Notes: a model not told the origin generated them from the sequence alone. A stretch of 12,974 bases of DNA from Rhizobium sp. LCM 4573 (GCF_001854865.1 NZ_MDDW01000006.1:10213-23186), one strand, 5' to 3'. Positions 1-8,528 are shown, counted from the first letter of the stretch. Made by a program: numbers and translations.

Positions 1-1
1 C

Positions 2-105
2 TCCCTGCTGTCGATGCTCTCGGCGGAAAACATCCATTTCCGCGATCTCTCGACCCGGCAGAGCTCGCTCGAGGATATCTTCGTCTCGCTGGTGGGAGAA
101 AAGGC

Positions 106-109
<4 letters not shown>
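2..109 (+). CDS. ABC transporter ATP-binding protein, C-terminal end (partial)
   Basis: Only the last 35 codons are inside the window; the gene enters from the left edge. The visible tail carries [13 protein letters not shown], the extreme C-terminus typical of ATPases that drive ABC-2 type exporters. No Walker motifs are visible because that part lies outside the window. Its stop TGA (107-109) overlaps the ATG of the next gene as ATGA, so the two are almost certainly co-translated as an ATPase/permease pair. The ATPase assignment rests on the terminal motif plus the permease partner, so it is good for the family and says nothing about the substrate. Confidence 0.8.
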
Positions 110-867
<758 letters not shown>

Positions 868-879
868 CCCTGAAACGCT

Positions 880-1581
880 CTAATCGCGCAATCTCAGCTC
901 GTCCGTCTGCATCTGCAGCGAACCGAGCGTCGCGAGGAACGTCATGCCGAGCAGGCTCTGGTCGAGCCGGCCGTCTTCCGCCACCATGGCGCGGACGTTG
1001 CGGCGGACGATGGGGCCTATAGCGATTTCGTCGATGCTGACGGGGGCGGCGCTCGCCCTTCCGTTCGCGGTCATCACGGTCAAGGTGTAGCGCAGTTCGG
1101 CCGGATCGAGGCCGATGCGGGCGGCGTCCTCGTAGGTGAGCACCACCGCGCTTGCGCCGGTATCGACCAGCATGGGAAGCGTTTCTCCATCCACGGCAAC
1201 ATTCGCCTGGAAGTGCCCGCCCATCGTCTTGTGGATGATGACCTCGTTGCCGCCCTCGCTTGTGACGACCACGGCGCTGCCGGGCACGAGGCCGGCATAC
1301 ATGCGCGCTGCGAAGCCGCGGGCGTCGTCGCGATAGAGATAGGCGGCGACGAGCGCCAGGATGATCAGGAGCCAGATGGCGATATAGCGGAGAGACTGGC
1401 TCAAACCACCGCGACGGCCGGCAAGGATGCCCGCCCCCAGCAGGCCGGCGATCGGCAGCAGATAAATGAAACGTCCGAACTCGTCGTTGGAAAGGCCGAG
1501 CGTCTGGCCGCTGTCATGATTGAAGACCAGGAAGGCCAGCCCGATTCCGAGTACGAGAAGAACGAAGGTCAGACCGTTCAT
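880..1581 (-). CDS. TIGR02281-type retropepsin-like aspartic protease, membrane anchored
   Basis: The 233-residue protein has three hydrophobic N-terminal segments (about residues 3-20, 39-55, 66-83) and a C-terminal domain of about 115 residues. That domain carries a retropepsin-like active-site motif, D140-T-G-A-S144 in LPMLVDTGASAVVLTYEDA, and a downstream LLGMTFL at 210-216, the hydrophobic-hydrophobic-Gly flap typical of single-domain clan AA proteases. This matches the family annotated in Rhizobiales as TIGR02281 clan AA aspartic protease. Such enzymes work as dimers; the anchor suggests the protease domain is at the membrane, probably periplasmic. The ATG overlaps the DUF1289 stop by four bases, placing it third in an operon with cobS. 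The physiological substrate is unknown. Confidence 0.88.
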   Translation of the reverse strand: MNGLTFVLLVLGIGLAFLVFNHDSGQTLGLSNDEFGRFIYLLPIAGLLGAGILAGRRGGLSQSLRYIAIWLLIILALVAAYLYRDDARGFAARMYAGLVPGSAVVVTSEGGNEVIIHKTMGGHFQANVAVDGETLPMLVDTGASAVVLTYEDAARIGLDPAELRYTLTVMTANGRASAAPVSIDEIAIGPIVRRNVRAMVAEDGRLDQSLLGMTFLATLGSLQMQTDELRLRD

Positions 1582-1811
1582 ACGCTGTCGCGCTCCTTTG
1601 CCGGCCCCTGAGCCAGCCGCCGACGGCGCGTTTCGCGGCGCGGCCGCCGTTCCACGGTTTCGAGCCGTGCCGGAAGCAGCGCCATGAGGGTTCGCCGCTC
1701 CTCATCCGTGTAATCGATCCAGCTTGCGATCTCGTCGCGCGTGCGACCACAGCCGAAGCAGTAGCCGGTCTTGTCATCGATGGAGCAGACGAGGATGCAG
1801 GGCGAAATCAT
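1578..1811 (-). CDS. DUF1289 domain protein (four-cysteine, putative metal/Fe-S binding)
   Basis: This 77-residue protein begins MISPCILVCSIDDKTGYCFG and has four cysteines, C5, C9, C18 and C21 (CxxxC-x8-CxxC), followed by GRTRDEIASW, which is the DUF1289 signature. The cysteine set suggests metal or Fe-S binding, which is family inference and not shown here. The arginine-rich tail (residues 54-67) is less conserved. I chose ATG 1811 because family members start directly before the first Cys motif; a longer TTG-started frame reaches 1856 but would run into cobS. No good Shine-Dalgarno lies before 1811, and the gene begins 19 bp after the cobS stop, consistent with translation following cobS. 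Its TGA overlaps the protease ATG. Confidence 0.85.
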   Translation of the reverse strand: MISPCILVCSIDDKTGYCFGCGRTRDEIASWIDYTDEERRTLMALLPARLETVERRPRRETRRRRLAQGPAKERDSV

Positions 1812-1830
1812 GTTGAAATATATCGTGGTT

Positions 1831-2616
1831 TCATGCCGCAAGAGCAAGGGCCGCAAGCGTCGCTATCTCGGTGATCTGTTGCGTGGCTCCGATCGTATCG
1901 CCGGTATGGCCGCCGAGCTTGTGCGCGACGAAACGGGTGAAGCCGAAACCGGCAAGGCCGGCGACGACGAGCGTGAACAGGGTTTCGAAAAAACCGAAAG
2001 CCGGCAGCAGCAGGATTATGGCGGCAGCAGCGCCGATGGCGAGCGCGACATTGCGGATGGACTCTTCCGGCATTCCGGCGGAAGCCGCAACGCCTGCGGC
2101 TCGGGCAGAGGGCAGGGCGCTCCAATGGCCGACCATGATGGCGCGGCTGAGCGCAGCTGCGGCAAGCAGCGCCAAGGCGCCGGCGCATGCTTCCTCGCTG
2201 CGGACGATCGAGGCGAGGGCCGACGCGCGCAATCCGAAGGAGAGGATGAGCGCCACGACGCCGTAGCTGCCGGTTCGGCTGTCCTTCATGATCGTCAGGA
2301 CGTGTTCCGCATCGCGTCCGCCGCCGAGCCCGTCTGCCGCATCAGCAAGTCCATCCTCGTGCAGCGCGCCGGTCATCAGCGTTATCAGGGCAAGCGCGAT
2401 CAGCGCGGCGAGCAGGGGATCGGCATCGGAGCGCAGCAGCAGGTAGAGGACGATTGCCGGACCCAACGCCAGCAGGAGGCCGGCCGCGGGAAAGGCGCGC
2501 ACGGCGCGCGCCATGGAGCCGTCATGGCCCCGGAAAAAGCGGTCCGGCACGGGCAGGCGGCTGAGGAAGCCGACCGAACGGGCGAGGTCGTCGATGAAAT
2601 CCGTCGCGTTTGGCAG
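1831..2616 (-). CDS. cobS: Adenosylcobinamide-GDP ribazoletransferase (cobalamin synthase)
   Basis: CobS (CobV in alphaproteobacterial naming) is an integral membrane enzyme joining adenosylcobinamide-GDP with alpha-ribazole (or its phosphate), the final assembly step of cobalamin. Signature motifs are present from the assigned start: FLSRLPVP at 17-24, HEDGLADAADGLGGG at 86-100 (acidic catalytic/Mg-binding cluster) and MKDSRTGSYG at 110-119. Most of the rest is hydrophobic helices. Length, 261 residues, is normal. The start is unusual: no ATG, GTG or TTG lies near the homologous N-terminus. The in-frame GTG upstream would be buried antisense in cobT, and the first downstream candidates would remove FLSRLP. 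CTG at 2616, five bases after GGAGG, fits best. CobT lies divergently next door and makes the alpha-ribazole phosphate this enzyme uses. Confidence 0.93.
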   Translation of the reverse strand: MPNATDFIDDLARSVGFLSRLPVPDRFFRGHDGSMARAVRAFPAAGLLLALGPAIVLYLLLRSDADPLLAALIALALITLMTGALHEDGLADAADGLGGGRDAEHVLTIMKDSRTGSYGVVALILSFGLRASALASIVRSEEACAGALALLAAAALSRAIMVGHWSALPSARAAGVAASAGMPEESIRNVALAIGAAAAIILLLPAFGFFETLFTLVVAGLAGFGFTRFVAHKLGGHTGDTIGATQQITEIATLAALALAA

Positions 2617-2620
2617 TTGT

Positions 2621-2626
2621 CCCTCC
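2621..2626 (-). promoter_or_regulatory. Shine-Dalgarno sequence that decides the cobS start
   Basis: On the minus strand GGAGGG is followed by ACAA and then CTG. It is the only strong ribosome-binding site in the cobS upstream region, and it points at the CTG codon at 2616. Confidence 0.7.
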
Positions 2627-2666
2627 GTCGTTGCCCGACTATGAAAGCCGCAAGAAATCCTGATTT

Positions 2667-2690
2667 GCCGGGAAACACAAGTTGCCCGGC
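2667..2690. promoter_or_regulatory. Inverted repeat in the cobS/cobT divergent promoter region
   Basis: The 95-bp gap between cobS and cobT contains GCCGGG (2667-2672), 12 bases, then CCCGGC (2685-2690), a perfect 6-bp inverted repeat. A direct repeat GTTGCCCG also occurs at 2630-2637 and 2681-2688. This could be an operator or a leader hairpin for cobT. I see no cobalamin-riboswitch B12-box-like element, and the space is too short for a full one. Function is unproven. Confidence 0.25.
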
Positions 2691-2711
2691 CGAGCGAAGA
2701 AAGACAATTGA

Positions 2712-3728
2712 ATGAGCGTGAGCGGCCTGCCTTTCGACGATTTCCGCAACCTGATCCAGAATCTGCCGGGGCCGGACAGCCGGGCTCTGGTCGCGGCACG
2801 CGAGCGCGACGCCCAACTTACCAAGCCGCCGGGTTCGCTCGGGCGACTGGAGGAGATCGCCTACTGGCTCGCCGCCTGGAGCGGCAGGTCGCCCGCCGTC
2901 ACCCGGCCGCTGGTGGCGATCTTTGCCGGCAACCATGGCGTGACGAAGCACAACATCACGCCCTATCCCTCCTCGGTAACGCAGCAGATGGTGGAGAATT
3001 TCGCGGCCGGTGGTGCTGCCATCAACCAGATCTGCGTGACCCATGATCTTGGCTTGAAGATCTTCGACCTGGCGCTGGATTATCCGACCGGCGACATCAC
3101 CAGCGAAGCGGCGCTTTCCGAGCGCGATTGCGCCGCGACCATGGCCTTCGGCATGGAGGCGATCGCCGGCGGGACCGATCTTCTGTGCATCGGCGAAATG
3201 GGGATCGGCAATACGACGGTCGCGGCGGCGATCAATCTGGCGCTTTACGGCGGCGAGGCGGAGGACTGGGTGGGGCCGGGGACCGGCTCGCACGGCGAGC
3301 TTTTGGAGCGCAAGATCGCGGCTGTGAAAGCAGCGGTGGAATTCCACAAGGACCATCTTTCCGACCCGCTGGAGGTGCTGCGGCGGCTCGGCGGCCGCGA
3401 GATCGCGGCGATCGCCGGCGCGATCCTCGCCGCGCGCATGGAGAAGATCCCCGTGCTGCTCGACGGCTATGTGGTGACGGCCGCCGCCTCGATCCTGAAG
3501 GCCGCCAACCCAGCCGCCATCGACCACTGCCTGATCGGCCATGTCTCCGGGGAGCCGGGCCATTTGCGCGCGATCGAGAAACTCGGCAAGACGCCGCTTC
3601 TGGCTCTCGGCATGAAACTCGGCGAGGGTACGGGGGCGGCGCTTGCGGCCGGCATAGTCAAGGCCGCCGCCGCCTGCCATTCGGGCATGGCGACATTCGA
3701 GCAGGCAGGCGTCAGCAACAAAGGGTAG
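2712..3728 (+). CDS. cobT: Nicotinate-nucleotide--dimethylbenzimidazole phosphoribosyltransferase
   Basis: CobT is a cytoplasmic enzyme that transfers phosphoribose from nicotinate mononucleotide to dimethylbenzimidazole, giving alpha-ribazole 5'-phosphate for the lower ligand of cobalamin. Recognisable motifs are KPPGSLGRLEE (38-48), FAGNHGV, the glycine-rich GEMGIGNTTVAAA stretch and LGEGTGAALA, whose E305 matches the catalytic-base glutamate in the conserved C-terminal LGEG motif. The 338 residues equal the family length. The ATG at 2712 follows a weak purine-rich AAGAAAG. It is transcribed divergently from cobS, which uses its product, and its stop is 10 bp from the convergent histidine kinase stop. 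A cobT role is very secure. Confidence 0.96.
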   Translation: MSVSGLPFDDFRNLIQNLPGPDSRALVAARERDAQLTKPPGSLGRLEEIAYWLAAWSGRSPAVTRPLVAIFAGNHGVTKHNITPYPSSVTQQMVENFAAGGAAINQICVTHDLGLKIFDLALDYPTGDITSEAALSERDCAATMAFGMEAIAGGTDLLCIGEMGIGNTTVAAAINLALYGGEAEDWVGPGTGSHGELLERKIAAVKAAVEFHKDHLSDPLEVLRRLGGREIAAIAGAILAARMEKIPVLLDGYVVTAAASILKAANPAAIDHCLIGHVSGEPGHLRAIEKLGKTPLLALGMKLGEGTGAALAAGIVKAAAACHSGMATFEQAGVSNKG

Positions 3729-3738
3729 TACAGGGGGC

Positions 3739-5274
<1,536 letters not shown>

Positions 5275-5395
5275 TGCCACAGGAAGTTGAGTTCCGGATG
5301 GTGGGAGATTAGCGGTGAAATCTTAAGAAGATACTGCTAGGCAAGGATTTGTTTGCCATTTTTCTGAAGCTTCTGTTTCCATATGAGGCAGGATC

Positions 5396-5980
5396 GTGAC
5401 GCGAATTTTCCGGACCCTTCGTGACGGCCTCCTGTTTATCTGCTTCGTCGTTCTGGCTCTGCTGATCGTCGCCAAGCTCGACCGGAACACCGATCCTCCG
5501 ATACCCGGACCTTATCGGGCGCTCGACGGCGACACGCTTTCCGCCGGCGTCGAGAAGCTGCGGCTGGAGGGGCTCGACGCACCGGAATTCGACCAGGTTT
5601 GCGGATCGCCCAAGGGCTCCTGGAATTGCGGCAGGGAGGCGAGACAGGCGCTCGCCCGCCTCATTTCCGCCGCTTCCGCCGAGTGTTACGGTTTTGCGCG
5701 CGATCACTATCAGCGCATCCTGGTGCGTTGTCAGGCGGGCGATACCGACATCAATGCCAGGCTCGTCCGCATGGGAATGGCGGTCGCTTCGGGCAGCGAT
5801 TATATCGACGAGGAGGAGGCCGCTCAGCGCGAGGAAAAGGGGCTCTGGGCAGGCGAATTCGACCGCCCGCGCCAATGGCGCCGGATGCGCGGCATGATGG
5901 AGGGACCGGATGACGGAGACGCTTTCCGGAATTTGTGGGCGAAACTACGAGGCTGGCTCGGCGGAATGTTCGCAGAATGA
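5396..5980 (+). CDS. Thermonuclease-family (SNase-like) protein with N-terminal membrane anchor
   Basis: The 194-residue protein starts with a basic stretch and one hydrophobic segment (about 10-27), a signal anchor that would place the nuclease domain outside the cytoplasm. The SNase fold follows: RALDGDT (41-47), LRLEGLDAPE (55-64), WNCGREARQALARL, YQRILV (105-110) and NARLVRMGMAV. Residues equivalent to the staphylococcal nuclease metal and catalytic set appear present: D46, R56, D61, E64 and R107. An active calcium-dependent nuclease is therefore plausible. The start is GTG 5396 with GAGG just upstream; an ATG at 5383 is out of frame. The stop overlaps the ATG of the glycosylase-family gene as ATGA, so the two are probably co-expressed. 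Confidence 0.88.
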   Translation: MTRIFRTLRDGLLFICFVVLALLIVAKLDRNTDPPIPGPYRALDGDTLSAGVEKLRLEGLDAPEFDQVCGSPKGSWNCGREARQALARLISAASAECYGFARDHYQRILVRCQAGDTDINARLVRMGMAVASGSDYIDEEEAAQREEKGLWAGEFDRPRQWRRMRGMMEGPDDGDAFRNLWAKLRGWLGGMFAE

Positions 5981-6654
5981 CCGATAACCTGCAGGAAGCG
6001 GACAGGCAGATCGCGCTGCTGCGCGGAGAGATCGCGGCCTGCCGCATCTGTCGCGACGAGCCTCCGCGGGGTCCGGCGGATCGTCTGCCGCACGAGCCGC
6101 GTCCCGTCGCCGTTCTTTCGACGGCTGCGCGCGTGCTGATCGCGGGGCAGGCGCCGGGCCTCAAGGTGCATGAGAGCGGGCTGCCCTTCAACGACGCCTC
6201 CGGCAATCGCCTGCGCGCGTGGATGGGTGTGACGCGCGAGGAATTCTACGATCCGGATCTCTTCGCCATCGTACCGATGGGCTTCTGCTTTCCCGGCTAT
6301 GACGACAAGGGCTCCGACCTGCCGCCCCGCAAGGAATGCGCGCCGCTGTGGCGGGCGCGGGCGCTGGCCGCCATGCCGCAGGTCGAACTCGTGCTGGCGA
6401 TCGGCCAGCATGCGCAGGCGTGGCACCTAGGGTCGCGCCGCAAGAAAGGAATGACCGAGACCGTTCGGAACTGGCGCGAATACTTCTTCGCCAATCAGGA
6501 ACCGCGCGTGCTCCCGCTGCCGCATCCGAGCTGGCGCAATACCGGCTGGTTGAAGCGCAATCCCTGGTTCAAGGAAGAGGTGCTGCCTTTACTGCAGCAG
6601 CATGTGGAAAGTCTCGTTCGGGGAAACAATTTTCGGTTAACCTCCGCCAAATAG
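5977..6654 (+). CDS. Uracil-DNA glycosylase family protein with Fe-S cysteine pattern
   Basis: The 225-residue protein carries UDG-superfamily motif A as LIAGQAPGLKVHESGLPF (54-71) followed by SGNRLRAWMG, and motif B as LPLPHPSWRN (179-188). Four cysteines, C22 and C25 (CRIC), C104 and C121 (16 residues between the last pair), are spaced as in the [4Fe-4S]-binding family 4/5 glycosylases. Motif A reads GQAPG instead of the family 4 GEAPG, so it belongs to a divergent COG1573-like subfamily and base specificity cannot be assumed. It would act on DNA in the cytoplasm. I chose ATG 5977 because it overlaps the nuclease stop and leaves a normal N-terminus just before the first CxxC; an upstream frame to 5935 lies inside the nuclease gene. 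Confidence 0.88.
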   Translation: MTDNLQEADRQIALLRGEIAACRICRDEPPRGPADRLPHEPRPVAVLSTAARVLIAGQAPGLKVHESGLPFNDASGNRLRAWMGVTREEFYDPDLFAIVPMGFCFPGYDDKGSDLPPRKECAPLWRARALAAMPQVELVLAIGQHAQAWHLGSRRKKGMTETVRNWREYFFANQEPRVLPLPHPSWRNTGWLKRNPWFKEEVLPLLQQHVESLVRGNNFRLTSAK

Positions 6655-6661
6655 GCTATAT
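6633..6661 (+). promoter_or_regulatory. Possible sigma-70 promoter for the Lrp/AsnC gene
   Basis: CTATAT at 6656-6661 matches the rhizobial -10 consensus and lies about 30 bp before the regulator ATG. The region 17 bp upstream is a poor match to CTTGAC, so this is weak. A Shine-Dalgarno-like GAGGGA follows before the ATG. Confidence 0.25.
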
Positions 6662-6690
6662 AGAGGAAAATCATTTCGAGGGAACTTTGA

Positions 6691-7179
6691 ATGGACCGTC
6701 TTGACCGTAAGATCCTGCGCATTCTGCAGGAGGATTCCACGCTTGCCGTCGCCGACCTTGCGAAGAAGGTGGGGCTTTCGACCACGCCTTGCTGGCGGCG
6801 CATCCAGAAGATGGAGGAGGACGGCGTGATCCGCCGCCGCGTGGCGCTGCTCGATCCCGTCAAGGTGAACACCAAGGTCACGGTCTTCGTGTCGATCCGC
6901 ACCGCCAGCCACTCGATCGAATGGCTGAAACGCTTCTCCGAAGTGGTGGTGGATTTCCCGGAAGTGGTGGAGTTCTACCGCATGAGCGGCGACGTGGATT
7001 ATCTTCTGCGCGTGGTGGTGCCGGACATCGCGGCCTATGACGCCTTCTACAAGCGGCTGATCGCCAGGATCGAAATCCGCGACGTGTCCTCCGTCTTCGC
7101 CATGGAGCAGATCAAGTACACGACGGAACTGCCGCTCGACTACATGATGCTCGACAACCAGAAATCCGGCGAGGAATAG
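6691..7179 (+). CDS. Lrp/AsnC family transcriptional regulator
   Basis: The 162-residue protein has an N-terminal winged helix-turn-helix (about residues 1-60) with LDRKILRILQEDSTLAVADL and VGLSTTPCWRRIQKMEEDGV, the standard Lrp recognition helix. An effector-binding RAM/AsnC_trans_reg domain follows (about 65-150), including EVVEFYRMSGDVDYLLRVVV. Such proteins form dimers to octamers and respond to amino acids. Length is normal. GAGGGA lies eight bases before the ATG. No amino-acid gene is adjacent, so the target is not indicated by context; it follows the glycosylase gene by 36 bp and may have its own promoter. Autoregulation is common in the family. Confidence 0.95.
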   Translation: MDRLDRKILRILQEDSTLAVADLAKKVGLSTTPCWRRIQKMEEDGVIRRRVALLDPVKVNTKVTVFVSIRTASHSIEWLKRFSEVVVDFPEVVEFYRMSGDVDYLLRVVVPDIAAYDAFYKRLIARIEIRDVSSVFAMEQIKYTTELPLDYMMLDNQKSGEE

Positions 7180-7234
7180 GCGGGCGTGGATTTCTTCTGA
7201 CTATCCGCTATACTGCTTGCGAGAAGAGGTGGTC

Positions 7235-7444
7235 ATGCGAATGCTTGAGATAATTCGGAAGAAGAAGGAAGTCATAGCGGATATCGGCCCCCATGAACGC
7301 GCGGAAGCGCGGAAACAAGGTGTCTCTTCTTATTATGTCGATCCTGAGATAGGCGATGGGCTGGTGGAAGAACGGGCCAATGGCGATAAAGTGACCCATT
7401 CGCACTGTTTCTTGGTTAAACCCGGCGTGCACGCCGCTGGGTAA
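7235..7444 (+). CDS. Small hypothetical protein, 69 residues
   Basis: I do not recognise a named family. The protein is charged and probably soluble: MRMLEIIRKKKEVIAD, then GPHERAEARKQGV, then YYVDPEIGDGLVEERANGDK and a short tail. The YYVDP-E-GDGLVEE core reads like a genuine conserved protein segment. GAGG at 7226-7229, five bases before ATG 7235, supports the start; ATG 7241 is an alternative, giving 67 residues. GC is about 53% over 7221-7440 by my count, below the flanking genes. The TAA stop lies inside a strong hairpin with a T tract (7414-7450). The tail after GDKV could be truncated or rewritten compared with relatives, which I cannot check. Confidence 0.6.
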   Translation: MRMLEIIRKKKEVIADIGPHERAEARKQGVSSYYVDPEIGDGLVEERANGDKVTHSHCFLVKPGVHAAG

Positions 7445-7450
7445 CCTTTT
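7414..7450 (+). terminator. Rho-independent terminator-like hairpin at the 3' end of the small gene
   Basis: GGTTA (7414-7418) pairs with TAACC (7442-7446) and CCC (7421-7423) with GGG (7439-7441). The perfect 12-bp palindrome GGCGTGCACGCC (7424-7435) forms the top, with a TGCA loop. TTTT follows at 7447-7450. The stop codon of the 69-residue protein (7442-7444) is in the descending arm. Confidence 0.55.
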
Positions 7451-7643
7451 CAGGATAATTGATTATCGACCGGCTCATAGATTGAGTTGTTTCTAGTTCT
7501 TTTAATATCAAAACGACCCCGGTCGCGGTTGGTGCGCGGATTTCAAGCCCGCCTGGAGTTTTGATAAGCGCGCCGCGATTTAAGAGCGTTGCTGCAGAAG
7601 ATGCGAGAAATCTCAGAGCAATTAAGCACGCGTCTTTCCTCAT
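7416..7643 (-). CDS. Doubtful small ORF in the low-GC gap
   Basis: A 75-codon frame starts at ATG 7643 with AGGGG seven bases upstream on its strand. It encodes a moderately hydrophobic N-terminus (RFLASSAATLL) and a segment NRGALIKTPGGLEIRAPTAT, with no motif I know. Its 3' end runs through the terminator hairpin and the last codons of the convergent small gene, which argues against it. It may be a gene remnant or chance. Recorded because it fills most of an otherwise gene-free interval. Confidence 0.2.
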   Translation of the reverse strand: MRKDACLIALRFLASSAATLLNRGALIKTPGGLEIRAPTATGVVLILKELETTQSMSRSIINYPEKVTQRRARRV

Positions 7644-7814
7644 AGAGGGCCCCTAAAAATACACTCCGCGACTCCGATAGTCGCTGCTGAAGAGTTGTTG
7701 GGAGTTTGCCTTGCCAAGGAGGGGGTTAAATGCGGAATCTGAATTTTCCTATAGAATCACGGCTGCTGTTGACTGCAGCTTTAAATCGTCGGAGTTAAAT
7801 GGGAAATTCAGGCG
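7451..7814. other. Intergenic interval without a convincing gene, lower GC
   Basis: This stretch of about 360 bp has about 47% GC (my count over 7441-7800) against a clearly GC-rich background. It holds an AT-rich patch (7481-7515) with a loose promoter-like TTGAGT (7482-7487) and TAATAT (7503-7508) only 15 bases apart. A 6-bp-stem hairpin, GCGACT-loop-AGTCGC, is at 7668-7684. A 22-codon frame (7730-7798, plus) sits directly behind AGGAGGGGG (7717-7725), and a second ATG with GGAG upstream is at 7799. None shows recognisable coding content. No tRNA cloverleaf or transposon end was seen. Confidence 0.5.
7730..7798 (+). CDS. Possible very small ORF with a strong ribosome-binding site
   Basis: ATG 7730 opens a 22-codon frame (MRNLNFPIESRLLLTAALNR then RS) ending at TAA 7796-7798. 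AGGAGGGGG lies four bases upstream, a near-ideal Shine-Dalgarno. There is no known motif, and it may be coincidence. Confidence 0.15.
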   Translation: MRNLNFPIESRLLLTAALNRRS

Positions 7815-8528
7815 CTAAAGGGCGTTGCTCGCTCTATTTTTTAGCTTCAGCCGCTCCAGAATCTTCTCGCTGGAAAGTTCCCTGACGGCATCCTTGCCGA
7901 TCCAGCGGACGGTCTTTTCCGTCGAGTCGGCAAGCCTTTCCGAGAGGGCAAGCGCGGGGCCATGGCAGGCGCGGTTTCGCTTGCCGATGTTGCGGAGCGC
8001 CCAGTTGACCGCCTTCTTCACGAAATTGCGCGGGTCAGTCGCGTATTCCTCTATCAGGGGCAGGAAGGACAGCAGGGCTTCGTCCGGTTTCCTGTGTCGC
8101 TGGACAGAGGCGGAGGCGATCATCGCAAAGGCGGTGCGGCGTACGAATTCGCGTGAATCCGCCGCGAATTCGGCAATGAGTTCCTGCCAGAACGGCGCCT
8201 TCACGAAGAGATCGGCGGCCGTGTCGACGATTTCCCACGAGCCGAAGTCTTCTGCGAGCGCCTTGGCCTCGCTCAGCGTCAGCGCCCCCGGTTCGGCAGT
8301 ATAGAGTGCCAGCACGCGCGCCTCGCGGATGCCGGTGCGCCAGAGATCGAGCGCGCGGCGATGATCGCGCTTGATGAGGCGCGCGATCTTCTGCAATTGC
8401 GGATTGGAAATGCCGAGCGCCGTTTCGGTTGCGATGCCAAAACGCGCCATGCCGTGGACGTTCTCCTCCGAGCGCAGCGTTTCGAGATGCGCGACGATTT
8501 CCGACGTGCCGGAGGAGGGGCCGATCAC
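7815..8528 (-). CDS. AlkD-like DNA alkylation repair protein (HEAT-repeat)
   Basis: The 237-residue protein is all-helical in appearance and carries the COG4912/DNA_alkylation signatures: GMARFGI (26-32), FGSWEIVDTAADLFVK (95-110), FVRRTAFAMI (128-137) and DPRNFVKKAVNWALRNIGKR (165-184). Family members are HEAT-repeat glycosylases that excise N3- and N7-alkylated purines. W98, D102 and W176 keep the same mutual spacing as the W109, D113 and W187 positions I recall from Bacillus cereus AlkD, so activity is plausible but not shown. The GTG start at 8528 overlaps the TGA of the upstream oxidoreductase as GTGA, implying coupled translation. It is the last gene of that operon; no clear terminator follows. 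Confidence 0.9.
   Translation of the reverse strand: MIGPSSGTSEIVAHLETLRSEENVHGMARFGIATETALGISNPQLQKIARLIKRDHRRALDLWRTGIREARVLALYTAEPGALTLSEAKALAEDFGSWEIVDTAADLFVKAPFWQELIAEFAADSREFVRRTAFAMIASASVQRHRKPDEALLSFLPLIEEYATDPRNFVKKAVNWALRNIGKRNRACHGPALALSERLADSTEKTVRWIGKDAVRELSSEKILERLKLKNRASNAL

Noticed and set aside
2617..2711. Cobalamin riboswitch between cobT and cobS
   Set aside because: The interval is only 95 bp and no B12-box-like sequence was seen on either strand.
1771..2715. 314-codon open frame on the plus strand
   Set aside because: Complement of cobS, which carries clear family motifs; the frame is low-complexity and highly charged.
7445..7814. tRNA, transposon end or CRISPR repeat in the low-GC gap
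   Set aside because: No cloverleaf with a CCA-type end, no terminal inverted repeats with target duplication, and no regularly spaced repeats were visible.
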